From the NCBI GenBank assembly GCA_018828145.1, contig JAHJWO010000004.1, positions 1 to 64,000 of the forward strand: DNA of 64,000 bases, in the 5' to 3' direction. The position numbers were made by a program, and so were the translations under genes. A model generated the notes under the pieces. It was not told the origin of the DNA. It did no database searches and saw nothing but the letters and a program-made list of their open reading frames with translations. The stretch comes from Alphaproteobacteria bacterium. Lineage in GTDB: Bacteria; Pseudomonadota; Alphaproteobacteria; Rhizobiales; Devosiaceae. Position 1 is the first letter of the stretch; every line of letters begins with the position of its first letter. Positions 35,613-43,599 of the stretch are shown here, piece by piece.

Positions 35613-36586
35613 ACCGCTTTCTGAAACACCGCGAAATCTTCCTCGGCCTCGCCATCCTGCTGGTCTTCGTGCTGGTCACCCTTCGGTTTCCGCGCTTCGC
35701 TCAGCCGGGCAACCTGCTGACCATCTTCAACGACACCTCCATCCTGATAATGCTGGCCCTGGGACAGATGGCGGTTATCCTGACCCGCTCGATCGACCTC
35801 TCCATGGCCTCCAACCTGGCCCTCACCGGCATGATCGTCGCCATGACCAATGCGGCTTTCCCGGGTGTGCCGATCCCGCTGCTGATGGCCATGTGTGTTG
35901 TCATCGGCGCGGGCCTCGGCGCCTTCAACGGTATTCTGGTGTGGAAGCTCAATATTCCGCCCATCGTCGTGACCCTGGGCACGCTGACCATCTTCCGTGG
36001 CCTGGTCTTCGTGATTTCCGGTGGCGCCTGGGTCAACGCAGCGCAGATGAGCCCCGATTTCATCGGGCTGCAGCGCACGGCTTTTCTCGGCCTGCCGCTG
36101 CTGAGCTGGTTCGCCATCGCCACCGCGGCGCTGTTCTACTTGCTGATGACGCGCACCCCGCTCGGCCGCGCCTTCTACGCCATCGGCGTCAATCCGACGG
36201 CCTCGGTCTATACCGGCATCAATGTCGGCCGCACCAAGTTCTATGCCTTCGTCATCGCCGGCGCTGTCGCCGGATTGTGTGGCTATCTCTGGATTTCGCG
36301 CTACGTCATCGCCTCGGTGGAGGTCGCCGGCGGCTATGAGCTGACCATCATCGCCGCCTGCGTCATCGGCGGCGTCTCGATTGCCGGCGGCATCGGCACC
36401 GTGCCGGGCGTGCTGCTGGGCGCCATCTTCCTCGGCGTCATCAACAATGCCCTGCCGGTCATCAACATCTCGCCCTTCTGGCAGATGGCGATCTCGGGCA
36501 CGGCCATCCTGCTGGCCGTGGTCCTCAACGCCCGCGGCGAAGCCAGCAAGGGCCGCATCATTCTCAAGAAGGCGGAGGTGGTGTGA
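35609..36586 (+). CDS. rhaP: Rhamnose ABC transporter permease RhaP
   Basis: 325 aa inner-membrane protein with 8-10 hydrophobic segments. MAVILTRSIDLSMASNLALT and IIAACVIGGVSIAGGIGTVP are the RbsC-family loops. It is one of two dissimilar permeases (with RhaQ). Its last codons include GGCGGAGGT, a good ribosome site for whatever follows. In comparable rhizobial operons rhaQ follows directly, but here about 570 bases with a DUF559 gene intervene. Confidence 0.94.
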   Translation: MNRFLKHREIFLGLAILLVFVLVTLRFPRFAQPGNLLTIFNDTSILIMLALGQMAVILTRSIDLSMASNLALTGMIVAMTNAAFPGVPIPLLMAMCVVIGAGLGAFNGILVWKLNIPPIVVTLGTLTIFRGLVFVISGGAWVNAAQMSPDFIGLQRTAFLGLPLLSWFAIATAALFYLLMTRTPLGRAFYAIGVNPTASVYTGINVGRTKFYAFVIAGAVAGLCGYLWISRYVIASVEVAGGYELTIIAACVIGGVSIAGGIGTVPGVLLGAIFLGVINNALPVINISPFWQMAISGTAILLAVVLNARGEASKGRIILKKAEVV

Positions 36587-36600
36587 TGGGATTGTGCTCG

Positions 36601-36752
36601 CCATACCCCCACCCTCACTCCCTCCCCACAAGGGGGAGGGAAGCCCGCTTAGCGGCTCTCTTTGTTCAGAGCCAGTTTCATGCTTCAGTAAAGCAGAAGG
36701 GGCGCAGCCTGCGTCTCCCTCCCCCTTGTGGGGAGGGATCAAGGGTGGGGGT
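36601..36752. repeat. Family A inverted-repeat element, copy 3
   Basis: The left arm CCCCCACCCTCACTCCCTCC continues to ACAAGGGGGAGGGAAG. The right arm TCCCTCCCCCTTGTGGGGAG continues to GGATCAAGGGTGGGGGT. The arms are near-perfect reverse complements around a roughly 75-base spacer. The right arm carries the putative ribosome site and GTG start of the DUF559 gene. Confidence 0.8.
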
Positions 36753-37161
36753 TCGTTTGGGCATCGAGCGGGCAAGGGAACTGCGCAAGCGCATGCCGGC
36801 GCCGGAAGCGCGACTCTGGAATGCACTGCGTGAGCTTCGCCCAGACGGCTTTCACTTCCGCCGCCAGGTTCCGCTAGGCCCCTACTACGCCGACTTTGCC
36901 TGCCATGGCCGCCGGCTCATCATCGAGGTCGACGGCGATACCCACGGCACGACCGCTGCCCTGGAACATGATGCCCGCCGCGACGCATTCATAGCCGGGC
37001 AAGGCTACCGCGTTCTTCGCGTTACCAATGACGACGTCATGCGCAATCTCGATGGAGTCATGACCGCAGTTCTTGCAGCGCTCGACCAACCCCCACCCTC
37101 ACTCCCTCCCCACAAGGGGGAGGGAAGCTTGTCCGGTGGCTCGGAAACTACCAGCATATGA
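36745..37161 (+). CDS. DUF559 endonuclease-like protein inserted in rha operon
   Basis: About 138 aa. The core (residues 10-114) is a DUF559 domain of the Vsr-like PD-(D/E)xK endonuclease fold: MPAPEARLWNALRELRPDGF, FRRQVPLGPYYADFACHGRR, LIIEVDGDTHG and RVLRVTNDDVMRNLDGV. The last 23 residues, starting PPPSLPPHKGEG, are a translation of a family A repeat arm. GTG at 36745 (inside the upstream repeat) is a tentative start. An ATG at 36586 with a strong ribosome site in rhaP would give 191 aa by reading through the repeat. The stop overlaps rhaQ's ATG. Its role is unknown and it is not expected to act in rhamnose use. Confidence 0.75.
   Translation: MGVRLGIERARELRKRMPAPEARLWNALRELRPDGFHFRRQVPLGPYYADFACHGRRLIIEVDGDTHGTTAALEHDARRDAFIAGQGYRVLRVTNDDVMRNLDGVMTAVLAALDQPPPSLPPHKGEGSLSGGSETTSI
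37088..37126. repeat. Family A single arm, copy 4, encoding DUF559 C-terminus
   Basis: CCCCCACCCTCACTCCCTCC continuing to CACAAGGGGGAGGG is identical to the left arm at 36601. It is opposite in orientation to the right arm ending at 36752, so the DUF559 core is bracketed by inverted arms. Confidence 0.8.
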
Positions 37162-38153
37162 CCGACACCACCCTGCATCGCTCGCTCCCCGACCGCCTGG
37201 ATAACCCGCTCCGCTCCGCCGTGCTGAGCTGGGAGAGCCTGCTCGTCCTCGTCGCGGTCGGCATCTTCATCCTCAATTCCTTTGCCTCGCCCTATTTCCT
37301 CAATGCCTGGAGCCTCTCCGACCTCACGTTCAACTTCACCGAAAAGGCCCTGATCGCCCTCGCCATGGCGCTGCTGATCATCTCGGGCGAGATCGATCTC
37401 TCGGTGGCCGCCATCATCGCGCTGGCCTCCACCATGATGGGCCTCGTGCTGCAATATGGTGCCGACACGCCCACCCTGGTGGCGGTCGGCATCGGGGTGG
37501 GCCTGCTGTGCGGTGCCTTCAACGGCTTCCTCGTCACCGGCCTCAAGCTGCCCTCCATCGTCGTCACCATCGGCACGATGAGCCTTTTCCGCGGCATCGC
37601 CTTCATCATCCTGGGCGACCAGAGCTTCAAGGGCTATCCGCCCAGCTTTTCCTGGTTCGGCCAGGGCTATGTCTGGTGGGTCATCTCGTTCGAACTGGTG
37701 CTCTTCCTCGTCTGCGCGCTGATCTACTGGGTGCTGCTGCACCGCACCAATTTCGGCCGCCGCGTCTTTGCCATCGGCAATAATGACGTCGCCGCGCGCT
37801 TTTCCGGCGTCCGCGTCGACCGCATCAAGTTCATCCTGTTCTGCCTTACCGGCCTGATGAGCGGCATTGCCGCCGTGCTGCTGACGGCCCGGCTGGGCTC
37901 GACCCGCCCCTCGATCGCCGAAGGCTTCGAGCTCGAGGCCATCACCATGGTCGTGCTGGGCGGCGTCTCGATCCTGGGCGGCGCCGGCTCCATCCTCGGC
38001 GTGGTGCTGGCCGCGCTGATCGTGGGCCTCGTTACCTTCGGCCTCGGCCTGCTCAACGTGCCCGGCATAGTCATGACCATCTTCACCGGCTCGCTGCTGA
38101 TCGTGGTGATCGCGCTGCCCATCCTGTTCCGCATGTGGAGGCAGCGCGCATGA
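37158..38153 (+). CDS. rhaQ: Rhamnose ABC transporter permease RhaQ
   Basis: 331 aa membrane protein of the RbsC family. [20 protein letters not shown] and [20 protein letters not shown] are the conserved loops. It pairs with RhaP in the importer. The ATG overlaps the DUF559 stop by 4 bases, and there is no good Shine-Dalgarno of its own, so its translation may now depend on the DUF559 frame. The stop overlaps rhaM. Confidence 0.93.
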   Translation: MTDTTLHRSLPDRLDNPLRSAVLSWESLLVLVAVGIFILNSFASPYFLNAWSLSDLTFNFTEKALIALAMALLIISGEIDLSVAAIIALASTMMGLVLQYGADTPTLVAVGIGVGLLCGAFNGFLVTGLKLPSIVVTIGTMSLFRGIAFIILGDQSFKGYPPSFSWFGQGYVWWVISFELVLFLVCALIYWVLLHRTNFGRRVFAIGNNDVAARFSGVRVDRIKFILFCLTGLMSGIAAVLLTARLGSTRPSIAEGFELEAITMVVLGGVSILGGAGSILGVVLAALIVGLVTFGLGLLNVPGIVMTIFTGSLLIVVIALPILFRMWRQRA

Positions 38154-38482
38154 TCGAGGATGCCGGGTACGAAAAACACGCCTTCAAGATGCAGCTCAAT
38201 CCCGGCATGGCCGCCGAATACCGCAAGCGCCATGACGAGATATTCCCCGAGCTGGTCGACCTGCTGCATGACGCCGGGGTGAAGGACTATTCCATCCATC
38301 TCGACGAAGAGACCAATATCCTCTTCGGCGTGCTGTGGCGCCGGAAGGACCACGCCATGGCCGACCTGCCCAACACGGCGATCATGCAGCGCTGGTGGGC
38401 CCATATGGCCGATGTCATGGCGACCAATGACAAGAACGAACCGATCGCCATCGACCTCGTACCCATGTTCTGGATGAAGTAG
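38150..38482 (+). CDS. rhaM: L-rhamnose mutarotase
   Basis: 110 aa cytosolic enzyme interconverting alpha and beta anomers of L-rhamnose. [20 protein letters not shown] contains the family active-site His, and [15 protein letters not shown] the conserved Trp pair. The ATG at 38150 overlaps the rhaQ stop (ATGA). Called rhaU in rhizobia. A rhamnulokinase (rhaK) normally follows but does not here. Confidence 0.94.
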   Translation: MIEDAGYEKHAFKMQLNPGMAAEYRKRHDEIFPELVDLLHDAGVKDYSIHLDEETNILFGVLWRRKDHAMADLPNTAIMQRWWAHMADVMATNDKNEPIAIDLVPMFWMK

Positions 38483-38535
38483 CGCAACTGCGCCACCGCT
38501 GTTCATTGTGCCCCCGATCACATAGGCTTGCGCCT

Positions 38536-40095
38536 ATGAATGAACGACCCGCGACCCTGCATGCGCCTTCCATAACCCTCAACGGCAAGCCGCTGAGCTT
38601 TTCCGACATTGCCCGGATCGGCACGCGCAAGGCGCGGCTGGAGGCCGATGCGGGAGCCCTCGAGCGCGTGGCGCTGGCCCGCGTCGTTATCGAGCAGGCC
38701 ATTGCCAGCGGCCAGCCCGTCTATGGCTCGACTACCGGCGTCGGCGCCATGAAGGACGTTGAATGGTCGCCCGACCAGCTCGATGCCTTCAACATGGGCC
38801 TGGTGCGCGCGCATCATTTCGGCACCGGCGAGGCCTTTCCCGACGAGATCGTCCGTACCGCCATGGCCATTCGCGTCAACATGGCGCTGACCGGCCGGGT
38901 GGGCTGCACGACGGACCTCGTGGAAGCCTATCTGGCGCTGCTCTCTGCCGATGTCGTGCCCGTGGTGCGGCGCACCGGCTCGATCGGCTGCGCCGATATC
39001 GGCCTGATGGGCCAGATCGGCGCCGTGCTGACGGGGGCCGGCGAGGCCATGTTCCAGGGGCGCCGGCAATCGGCCGGCGACGCGCTGGCTGCCGCCGGGC
39101 TCAAGGCCTTCCGCCTCGCGCCGCGCGATAGCCTCGCCTCGATCTCCACCAATGCCGTGGGCTATGCCGCGGCCGCCAATGCCATTCGCGATGCCGCCGG
39201 CACGGTGCGCGTGATGCTGGCAACCGGCCTCACCACCGCCGGCGCGCTGGGCGCCTCGCGCGACCCGTGGAAGGCCGTGGCCCATGTCGGCACCGAGCGT
39301 GAAGCGGGTATCGGCGCCTGGCTTTATTTCAACGCCATGGGCTGGGACTGGCCCGATGCCACCCACATCCAGGATCCGCTCTCGCTGCGCATGATGAGCC
39401 AGGTCTTTGCCACCGGCTTCGAGACCCTGGTCGCGGCCGGCAAGATCCTGCTCGCCGCCACCGGGCGCACCGACGACAATCCCGTGGTCGCGGGCGGGCA
39501 GGTGCTGACCTCCGGCGGCTCGCTCCCGCTCGATGTCACCGTCTTCCTGCAGACCGCGCAGCTGGGCCTGGCCCATATCGCCCGCAATTCCTTCAATCGT
39601 TGCGTGCTGCTTGGCAATGGCCAGCGCCGCAACCTGCCGGTCAATCTGGTGCAGCCGGGCGCCATCGCCACCGGCTTCGGGCCGATCATCAAGCTGGCGG
39701 GTGAGCTGTTTGCCCGCGTGCTGTCCATGACCAACCCCATTTCCGCCAACTCCATGGTGGTCGCCGGCGGCATCGAGGACGAGGCGACCTTCCTGCCGCT
39801 GATTGTCGAGCGGTTCGAACGCCAGGTGCTGGCGCTCAGGCGCCTCGCCGCGCTCGAAGCCATGCTGGCGGCGCAGGCCATGGATATTTCGGGCGACCGG
39901 CCCGGCAATGTGCCGGGCATCATCTATGCGCTCGTGCGCCAGCATGCTGACACATACTGGCAGGACCGGCCATTATCCGCCGAAGTCGAAGCCGTCGAAC
40001 ATGCTTTGGCATCCGATGCGCTGATGAACGAACTTATTTCTCACTCGACGATTATGGAATTGGACGAGTTTTTCGCCCTGGGCCCGATTGCCTAG
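38536..40095 (+). CDS. MIO-less histidine-ammonia-lyase homologue, probable ergothionase
   Basis: 519 aa member of the aromatic amino-acid lyase fold. The substrate Tyr loop is QPVYGSTTGVGAMK (Tyr63). The position of the Ala-Ser-Gly triad that makes the MIO cofactor in HutH reads Cys152-Ala153-Asp154 within GSIGCADIGLMGQIG, so MIO cannot form. MIO-independent members of this family eliminate trimethylamine from ergothioneine to give thiourocanate, because that leaving group needs no electrophilic cofactor. The following transporter and four enzymes complete that pathway. Other betaines (hercynine) are possible substrates. It starts 53 bases after rhaM; the inverted repeat ATAGGC-TTGC-GCCTAT overlaps its start, and no clear ribosome site is visible. 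Confidence 0.8.
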   Translation: MNERPATLHAPSITLNGKPLSFSDIARIGTRKARLEADAGALERVALARVVIEQAIASGQPVYGSTTGVGAMKDVEWSPDQLDAFNMGLVRAHHFGTGEAFPDEIVRTAMAIRVNMALTGRVGCTTDLVEAYLALLSADVVPVVRRTGSIGCADIGLMGQIGAVLTGAGEAMFQGRRQSAGDALAAAGLKAFRLAPRDSLASISTNAVGYAAAANAIRDAAGTVRVMLATGLTTAGALGASRDPWKAVAHVGTEREAGIGAWLYFNAMGWDWPDATHIQDPLSLRMMSQVFATGFETLVAAGKILLAATGRTDDNPVVAGGQVLTSGGSLPLDVTVFLQTAQLGLAHIARNSFNRCVLLGNGQRRNLPVNLVQPGAIATGFGPIIKLAGELFARVLSMTNPISANSMVVAGGIEDEATFLPLIVERFERQVLALRRLAALEAMLAAQAMDISGDRPGNVPGIIYALVRQHADTYWQDRPLSAEVEAVEHALASDALMNELISHSTIMELDEFFALGPIA

Positions 40096-40185
40096 AATTT
40101 GCGGCCTCGCCCAATTCTGCCAAGACGTTACGTTAGGGACAGCCGGGTCCAGCCAACTGGAAACCTGGAGAAAACGGAGAAACCA

Positions 40186-41097
40186 ATGCGCCTTACATCC
40201 AAGCTTCTGAGCGCCGTCGCTGTGCTCGCCATCTCGGTGACCGCCGCCAATGCCCAGGTCGTCGTTTCTTCCAAGATCGATACTGAAGGCGGTGTGCTGG
40301 GCAACATCATCAAGCAGGTGCTTGAGGCCAACGACATTCCCGTCGAAGACCGCATCCAGCTGGGCGGCACGCCGATCGTGCGCGAGGCGATCACCGCCGG
40401 CGAAATCGACATCTATCCCGAATATACCGGCAACGCCGCCTTCTTCTTCGAAAAGGCCGATGATCCGCTGTGGAATGACGCGGCTTCCGCCTATGCCGAG
40501 GCCGCCAAGCTCGACCTCGAAGCCAACAAGATCGTCTGGCTGACCCCGTCGCCGGCCAACAACACCTGGGCCGTGGCCATCCGCAACGACGTCGCCGAAG
40601 CCAACAGCCTCAACACCTTCACCGAATTCGGCGCCTGGGTTGCCGGCGGTGGCGAAGTCAAGCTCGCGGCATCGGCCGAATTCGTCAATTCGCCGGCTGC
40701 CCTGCCCAAGTTCCAGGAAGTCTATGGCTTCACCCTCTCGCCGGACCAGCTGGTGACCCTGTCGGGTGGTGATACTGCCGCGACCATCGCCGCCGCTGCC
40801 CAGCAGACCAACGGCGTCAACGCCGCCATGGTCTATGGCACCGATGGCGGCATTGCCCCATCCGGCCTCAAGGTGCTGGAAGACGACAAGGGCGTGCAGC
40901 CTGTCTATCAGCCCGCCCCGATCATCCGCGAGGAAGTGCTGGCCGAATATCCGCAGATCGAAGAACTGCTCAAGCCCGTCTTTGAGGGCCTCACCCTCGA
41001 AGTGCTGCAGGATCTCAACGGCCGCGTCCAGGTCGGCGGCGAAGCCGCTGCCGCCGTGGCCACCGACTACCTGACCCAGGGCGGTTTTTTGAGCTAG
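40186..41097 (+). CDS. Glycine betaine/QAC-type ABC substrate-binding protein, probable ergothioneine receptor
   Basis: 303 aa. The signal peptide MRLTSKLLSAVAVLAISVTA is cleaved near ANAQ. The OsmF/OpuC-type domain shows GGTPIVREAITAGEIDIYPE then YTGNAAFF, and WLTPSPANNTWAVAIR. These proteins bind quaternary ammonium compounds through an aromatic cage, which suits the trimethylammonium group of ergothioneine. GGAGA lies before the ATG at 40186. Location just after the lyase and before its permease supports import of the lyase substrate. The exact ligand is inferred. Confidence 0.85.
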   Translation: MRLTSKLLSAVAVLAISVTAANAQVVVSSKIDTEGGVLGNIIKQVLEANDIPVEDRIQLGGTPIVREAITAGEIDIYPEYTGNAAFFFEKADDPLWNDAASAYAEAAKLDLEANKIVWLTPSPANNTWAVAIRNDVAEANSLNTFTEFGAWVAGGGEVKLAASAEFVNSPAALPKFQEVYGFTLSPDQLVTLSGGDTAATIAAAAQQTNGVNAAMVYGTDGGIAPSGLKVLEDDKGVQPVYQPAPIIREEVLAEYPQIEELLKPVFEGLTLEVLQDLNGRVQVGGEAAAAVATDYLTQGGFLS

Positions 41098-41146
41098 GCC
41101 AATAGGGATGCGGGGGGAATACCTCCGCATCCACCACACCCACCGG

Positions 41147-41234
41147 CCGTCACCCTCGGGCTTGGCCCGAGGGCACTGCACTTGACGGACAGGCAGCAAG
41201 TGAAGAACCCTCGGTTCAAGCCCGAGGGTGACGC
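41147..41234. repeat. Inverted repeat element (family D)
   Basis: GTCACCCTCGGGCTTGGCCC at 41149 is mirrored by AAGCCCGAGGGTGAC ending at 41233, about 40 bases apart, with CCCTCGGTTC preceding the second arm. It fills the gap between binding-protein and permease genes. Confidence 0.7.
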
Positions 41235-41309
41235 GCAGTGTTGGCGGAGAAGACACTTTCCCAACCACTGCCGCCCAGCGAAGCCAGCGACTGACCAGCC
41301 GGAGCCCGC

Positions 41310-42500
41310 ATGAGCATCGCCGACACGACCATCAGCGCTTCCCGCCCTCGCTGGCTCGCGCTCGACAAGCTGGGCGTGCTGATTGCGTTGATTGCCGCCG
41401 TCGGTGCGGTACTGCCCTTCGCGCTGTTTCGCGCCAATCGCATTGTGCTGGGCGACCCCCTTTCGCTGCTCGATGCGCTGCCGGGCGCGGCGGGCGCCGT
41501 TCTCTCCGCAGTTCTGCTGGCCGGCTTTGTGACCGCACTGCTGCGCTTCCCCGTCGTCACCAAGCTGGTTGTCGGCTTTCTCGTACTGGCCGTGCTCTTC
41601 GTTTTCATCGGCTGGTCCGCCAGCCATCTCACGCCCGAGGGCGACACCTTTGCCCGCGTCTCGCCCGGCGCCGGCTTCTGGCTGCTGGTCTTCGCCTTTG
41701 CGCTTCTGGTCACCGATGCCCTGACGCGGCTGCGCTTCGCCCCGCTGGTGCGCATCGGCATCCTGCTGGCCGTATCTGTCGCCATGGCCCTGCTGCTGTG
41801 GAGCGGCAGCTGGAATGACCTCTCCATGCTCAAGGAATATGCCACCCGGGCACCGGCCTTCTGGGCCGAGGCGCGCACGCATCTGGCGCTGGCCTTCGGC
41901 TCGGTGGCCATAGCCGGCGCGGTCGGGCTGCCGCTCGGCATCCTTTGCTACAAGGTCAGGCCCTTGCGCGCCGCGGTGCTCAACATCCTCAACATTGTCC
42001 AGACCATTCCTTCCATTGCCCTGTTCGGCCTCCTGATCGCTCCGCTGGCCTGGGTCGCCGCCAATGTGCCCGGCGCTTCCGCCATCGGCATTTCCGGCAT
42101 CGGCGTGGCCCCGGCCATGGTGGCATTGTTCGCCTATTCGTTGCTGCCCATCGTCTCCAACACGGTGGTCGGCCTGCAAAGCGTTTCGCCCGCTGCCGTC
42201 GATGCGGCCAAGGGCATGGGGATGACCGGGGCACAGCGCCTGATGGGCGTCGAGCTGCCGCTGGCCTTTCCGGTCATCCTCACCGGCATCCGCATCGTGC
42301 TGGTGCAGAATATCGGGCTGGCCACCATCGCCGCGCTGATCGGCGGCGGCGGCTTCGGCGTATTCGTCTTCCAGGGCATTGGCCAGACGGCCATGGACCT
42401 GGTCCTGCTGGGTGCCGTGCCAACCGTCGCCCTGGCCTTCGCCGCCGCGGTCGTGCTGGATGCCTTGGTGGAAATGACGAGCCGCGGAGGGGCGAGATGA
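41310..42500 (+). CDS. QAC-type ABC transporter permease 1
   Basis: 396 aa inner-membrane protein. The first ~170 residues add several extra hydrophobic helices, as in YehY/OsmY-type permeases. The C-terminal domain is OpuCB-like, with LPIVSNTVVGLQSVSPAAVD, AAKGMGMTGAQRLMGVELPL and the EAA-type coupling loop. GGAGCCC lies before the ATG. It forms the membrane channel with the second permease at 43596 and the ATPase at 42664. Confidence 0.9.
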   Translation: MSIADTTISASRPRWLALDKLGVLIALIAAVGAVLPFALFRANRIVLGDPLSLLDALPGAAGAVLSAVLLAGFVTALLRFPVVTKLVVGFLVLAVLFVFIGWSASHLTPEGDTFARVSPGAGFWLLVFAFALLVTDALTRLRFAPLVRIGILLAVSVAMALLLWSGSWNDLSMLKEYATRAPAFWAEARTHLALAFGSVAIAGAVGLPLGILCYKVRPLRAAVLNILNIVQTIPSIALFGLLIAPLAWVAANVPGASAIGISGIGVAPAMVALFAYSLLPIVSNTVVGLQSVSPAAVDAAKGMGMTGAQRLMGVELPLAFPVILTGIRIVLVQNIGLATIAALIGGGGFGVFVFQGIGQTAMDLVLLGAVPTVALAFAAAVVLDALVEMTSRGGAR

Positions 42501-42508
42501 GATCGGTG

Positions 42509-42633
42509 CCCCCCACCCTCACTCCCTCCCCACAAGGGGGAGGGAAGCCCGTTCGGCGCGCGGACGAGCTTGTGCCACTGAACTGGCAGTCGTCTCCCTC
42601 CCCCTTGTGGGGAGGGATCAAGGGTGGGGGTGT
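42509..42633. repeat. Family A inverted-repeat element, copy 5
   Basis: The left arm CCCCCACCCTCACTCCCTCC and the right arm GGGAGGGATCAAGGGTGGGG are identical to the copy at 36601, with a different spacer. It sits precisely between the permease and ATPase genes of one operon. Confidence 0.8.
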
Positions 42634-42663
42634 CTCGCCGCAGCCACTGGAGCTTGGTGCGCC

Positions 42664-43599
42664 ATGATCGAGATCGACGACATCACCAAGGTCTATAGCG
42701 GCACGACCGTGGTCGACCATGTGACGCTGACCATCGAGCCGCATACCATCTGCGTCATCGTCGGCACGTCCGGCTCGGGCAAGACCACCCTGATGCGCAT
42801 GATCAACAAGCTGGTCGAACCCACCTCCGGCCATATCCGCATTGACGGCCAGGACATTGCCGGCATCCCCGCCTATGAGCTGCGCCGCCGCATCGGCTAC
42901 GCCATCCAGGGGCATGGCCTGTTTCCCCATCGCACGGTGGGGCAGAATGTGGCGACCGTGCCCAAGCTGCTCGGCTGGGACAAGGCCAAGATCGCCAACC
43001 GGGTCGATGAACTGCTGAGCCTCTTCCAGCTCGATCCGGCCGAGTTCCGCGATCGCTTGCCGCATGAGCTGTCGGGCGGCCAGCAGCAGCGCGTCGGCGT
43101 GGCGCGGGCGCTGGCGGCCGGGCCCAATATCCTGCTGATGGACGAACCCTATGGCGCGCTCGACCCGGTGATCCGCGCCAAGGCGCAGGAGGACCTGCTC
43201 GCCATTCAGCGCAAGTTCGGCACCACGGTCGTGCTGGTCACCCATGACATGGAAGAGGCCATCCATCTCGGCGACACCATAGCGGTGATGGACAAGGGCA
43301 AGCTGCTGCAATGCGCGGCGCCGGCCGAGATCATCGCCAAACCGGCGACGCCCTTCGTGGCAGAACTGATCGGCACTAGCGAACGCCCGTTCCGCCTGCT
43401 GTCGCTGGCGCGGGTTGCCGACCATATCGAGGACGGCACGGTCGAAGGTCAGCCCATCGACGTCACGGCCTCGCTGCGCGACGCCTATGCCGAACTGCTG
43501 TGGTCGGGCCGTCCGGCTCTGCCAGTGCAGCGCGGCGGGCAGATCGTGGGGCAGGTGACGCTGGCCCGGCTGTCGCAACTGGCGGCCCGTCCGCAATGA
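42664..43599 (+). CDS. QAC-type ABC transporter ATP-binding protein
   Basis: 311 aa ATPase of the OpuCA/OsmV group. Walker A GTSGSGKTT, Q-loop YAIQGHGLFPHRTVGQNVA, signature LSGGQQQRVGVARAL, Walker B ILLMDEPYGALDP. The C-terminal ~70 residues show a weak CBS-like regulatory tail (HIEDGTVEGQPIDVTASLRD). Its stop overlaps the next permease start (ATGA). Confidence 0.92.
   Translation: MIEIDDITKVYSGTTVVDHVTLTIEPHTICVIVGTSGSGKTTLMRMINKLVEPTSGHIRIDGQDIAGIPAYELRRRIGYAIQGHGLFPHRTVGQNVATVPKLLGWDKAKIANRVDELLSLFQLDPAEFRDRLPHELSGGQQQRVGVARALAAGPNILLMDEPYGALDPVIRAKAQEDLLAIQRKFGTTVVLVTHDMEEAIHLGDTIAVMDKGKLLQCAAPAEIIAKPATPFVAELIGTSERPFRLLSLARVADHIEDGTVEGQPIDVTASLRDAYAELLWSGRPALPVQRGGQIVGQVTLARLSQLAARPQ

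Noticed and set aside
36583..36744. N-terminal extension of the DUF559 protein from ATG 36586
   Set aside because: It would translate repeat arms ([15 protein letters not shown]); possible because of the strong ribosome site, but not supported by the family's usual length, so it is given only as an alternative.
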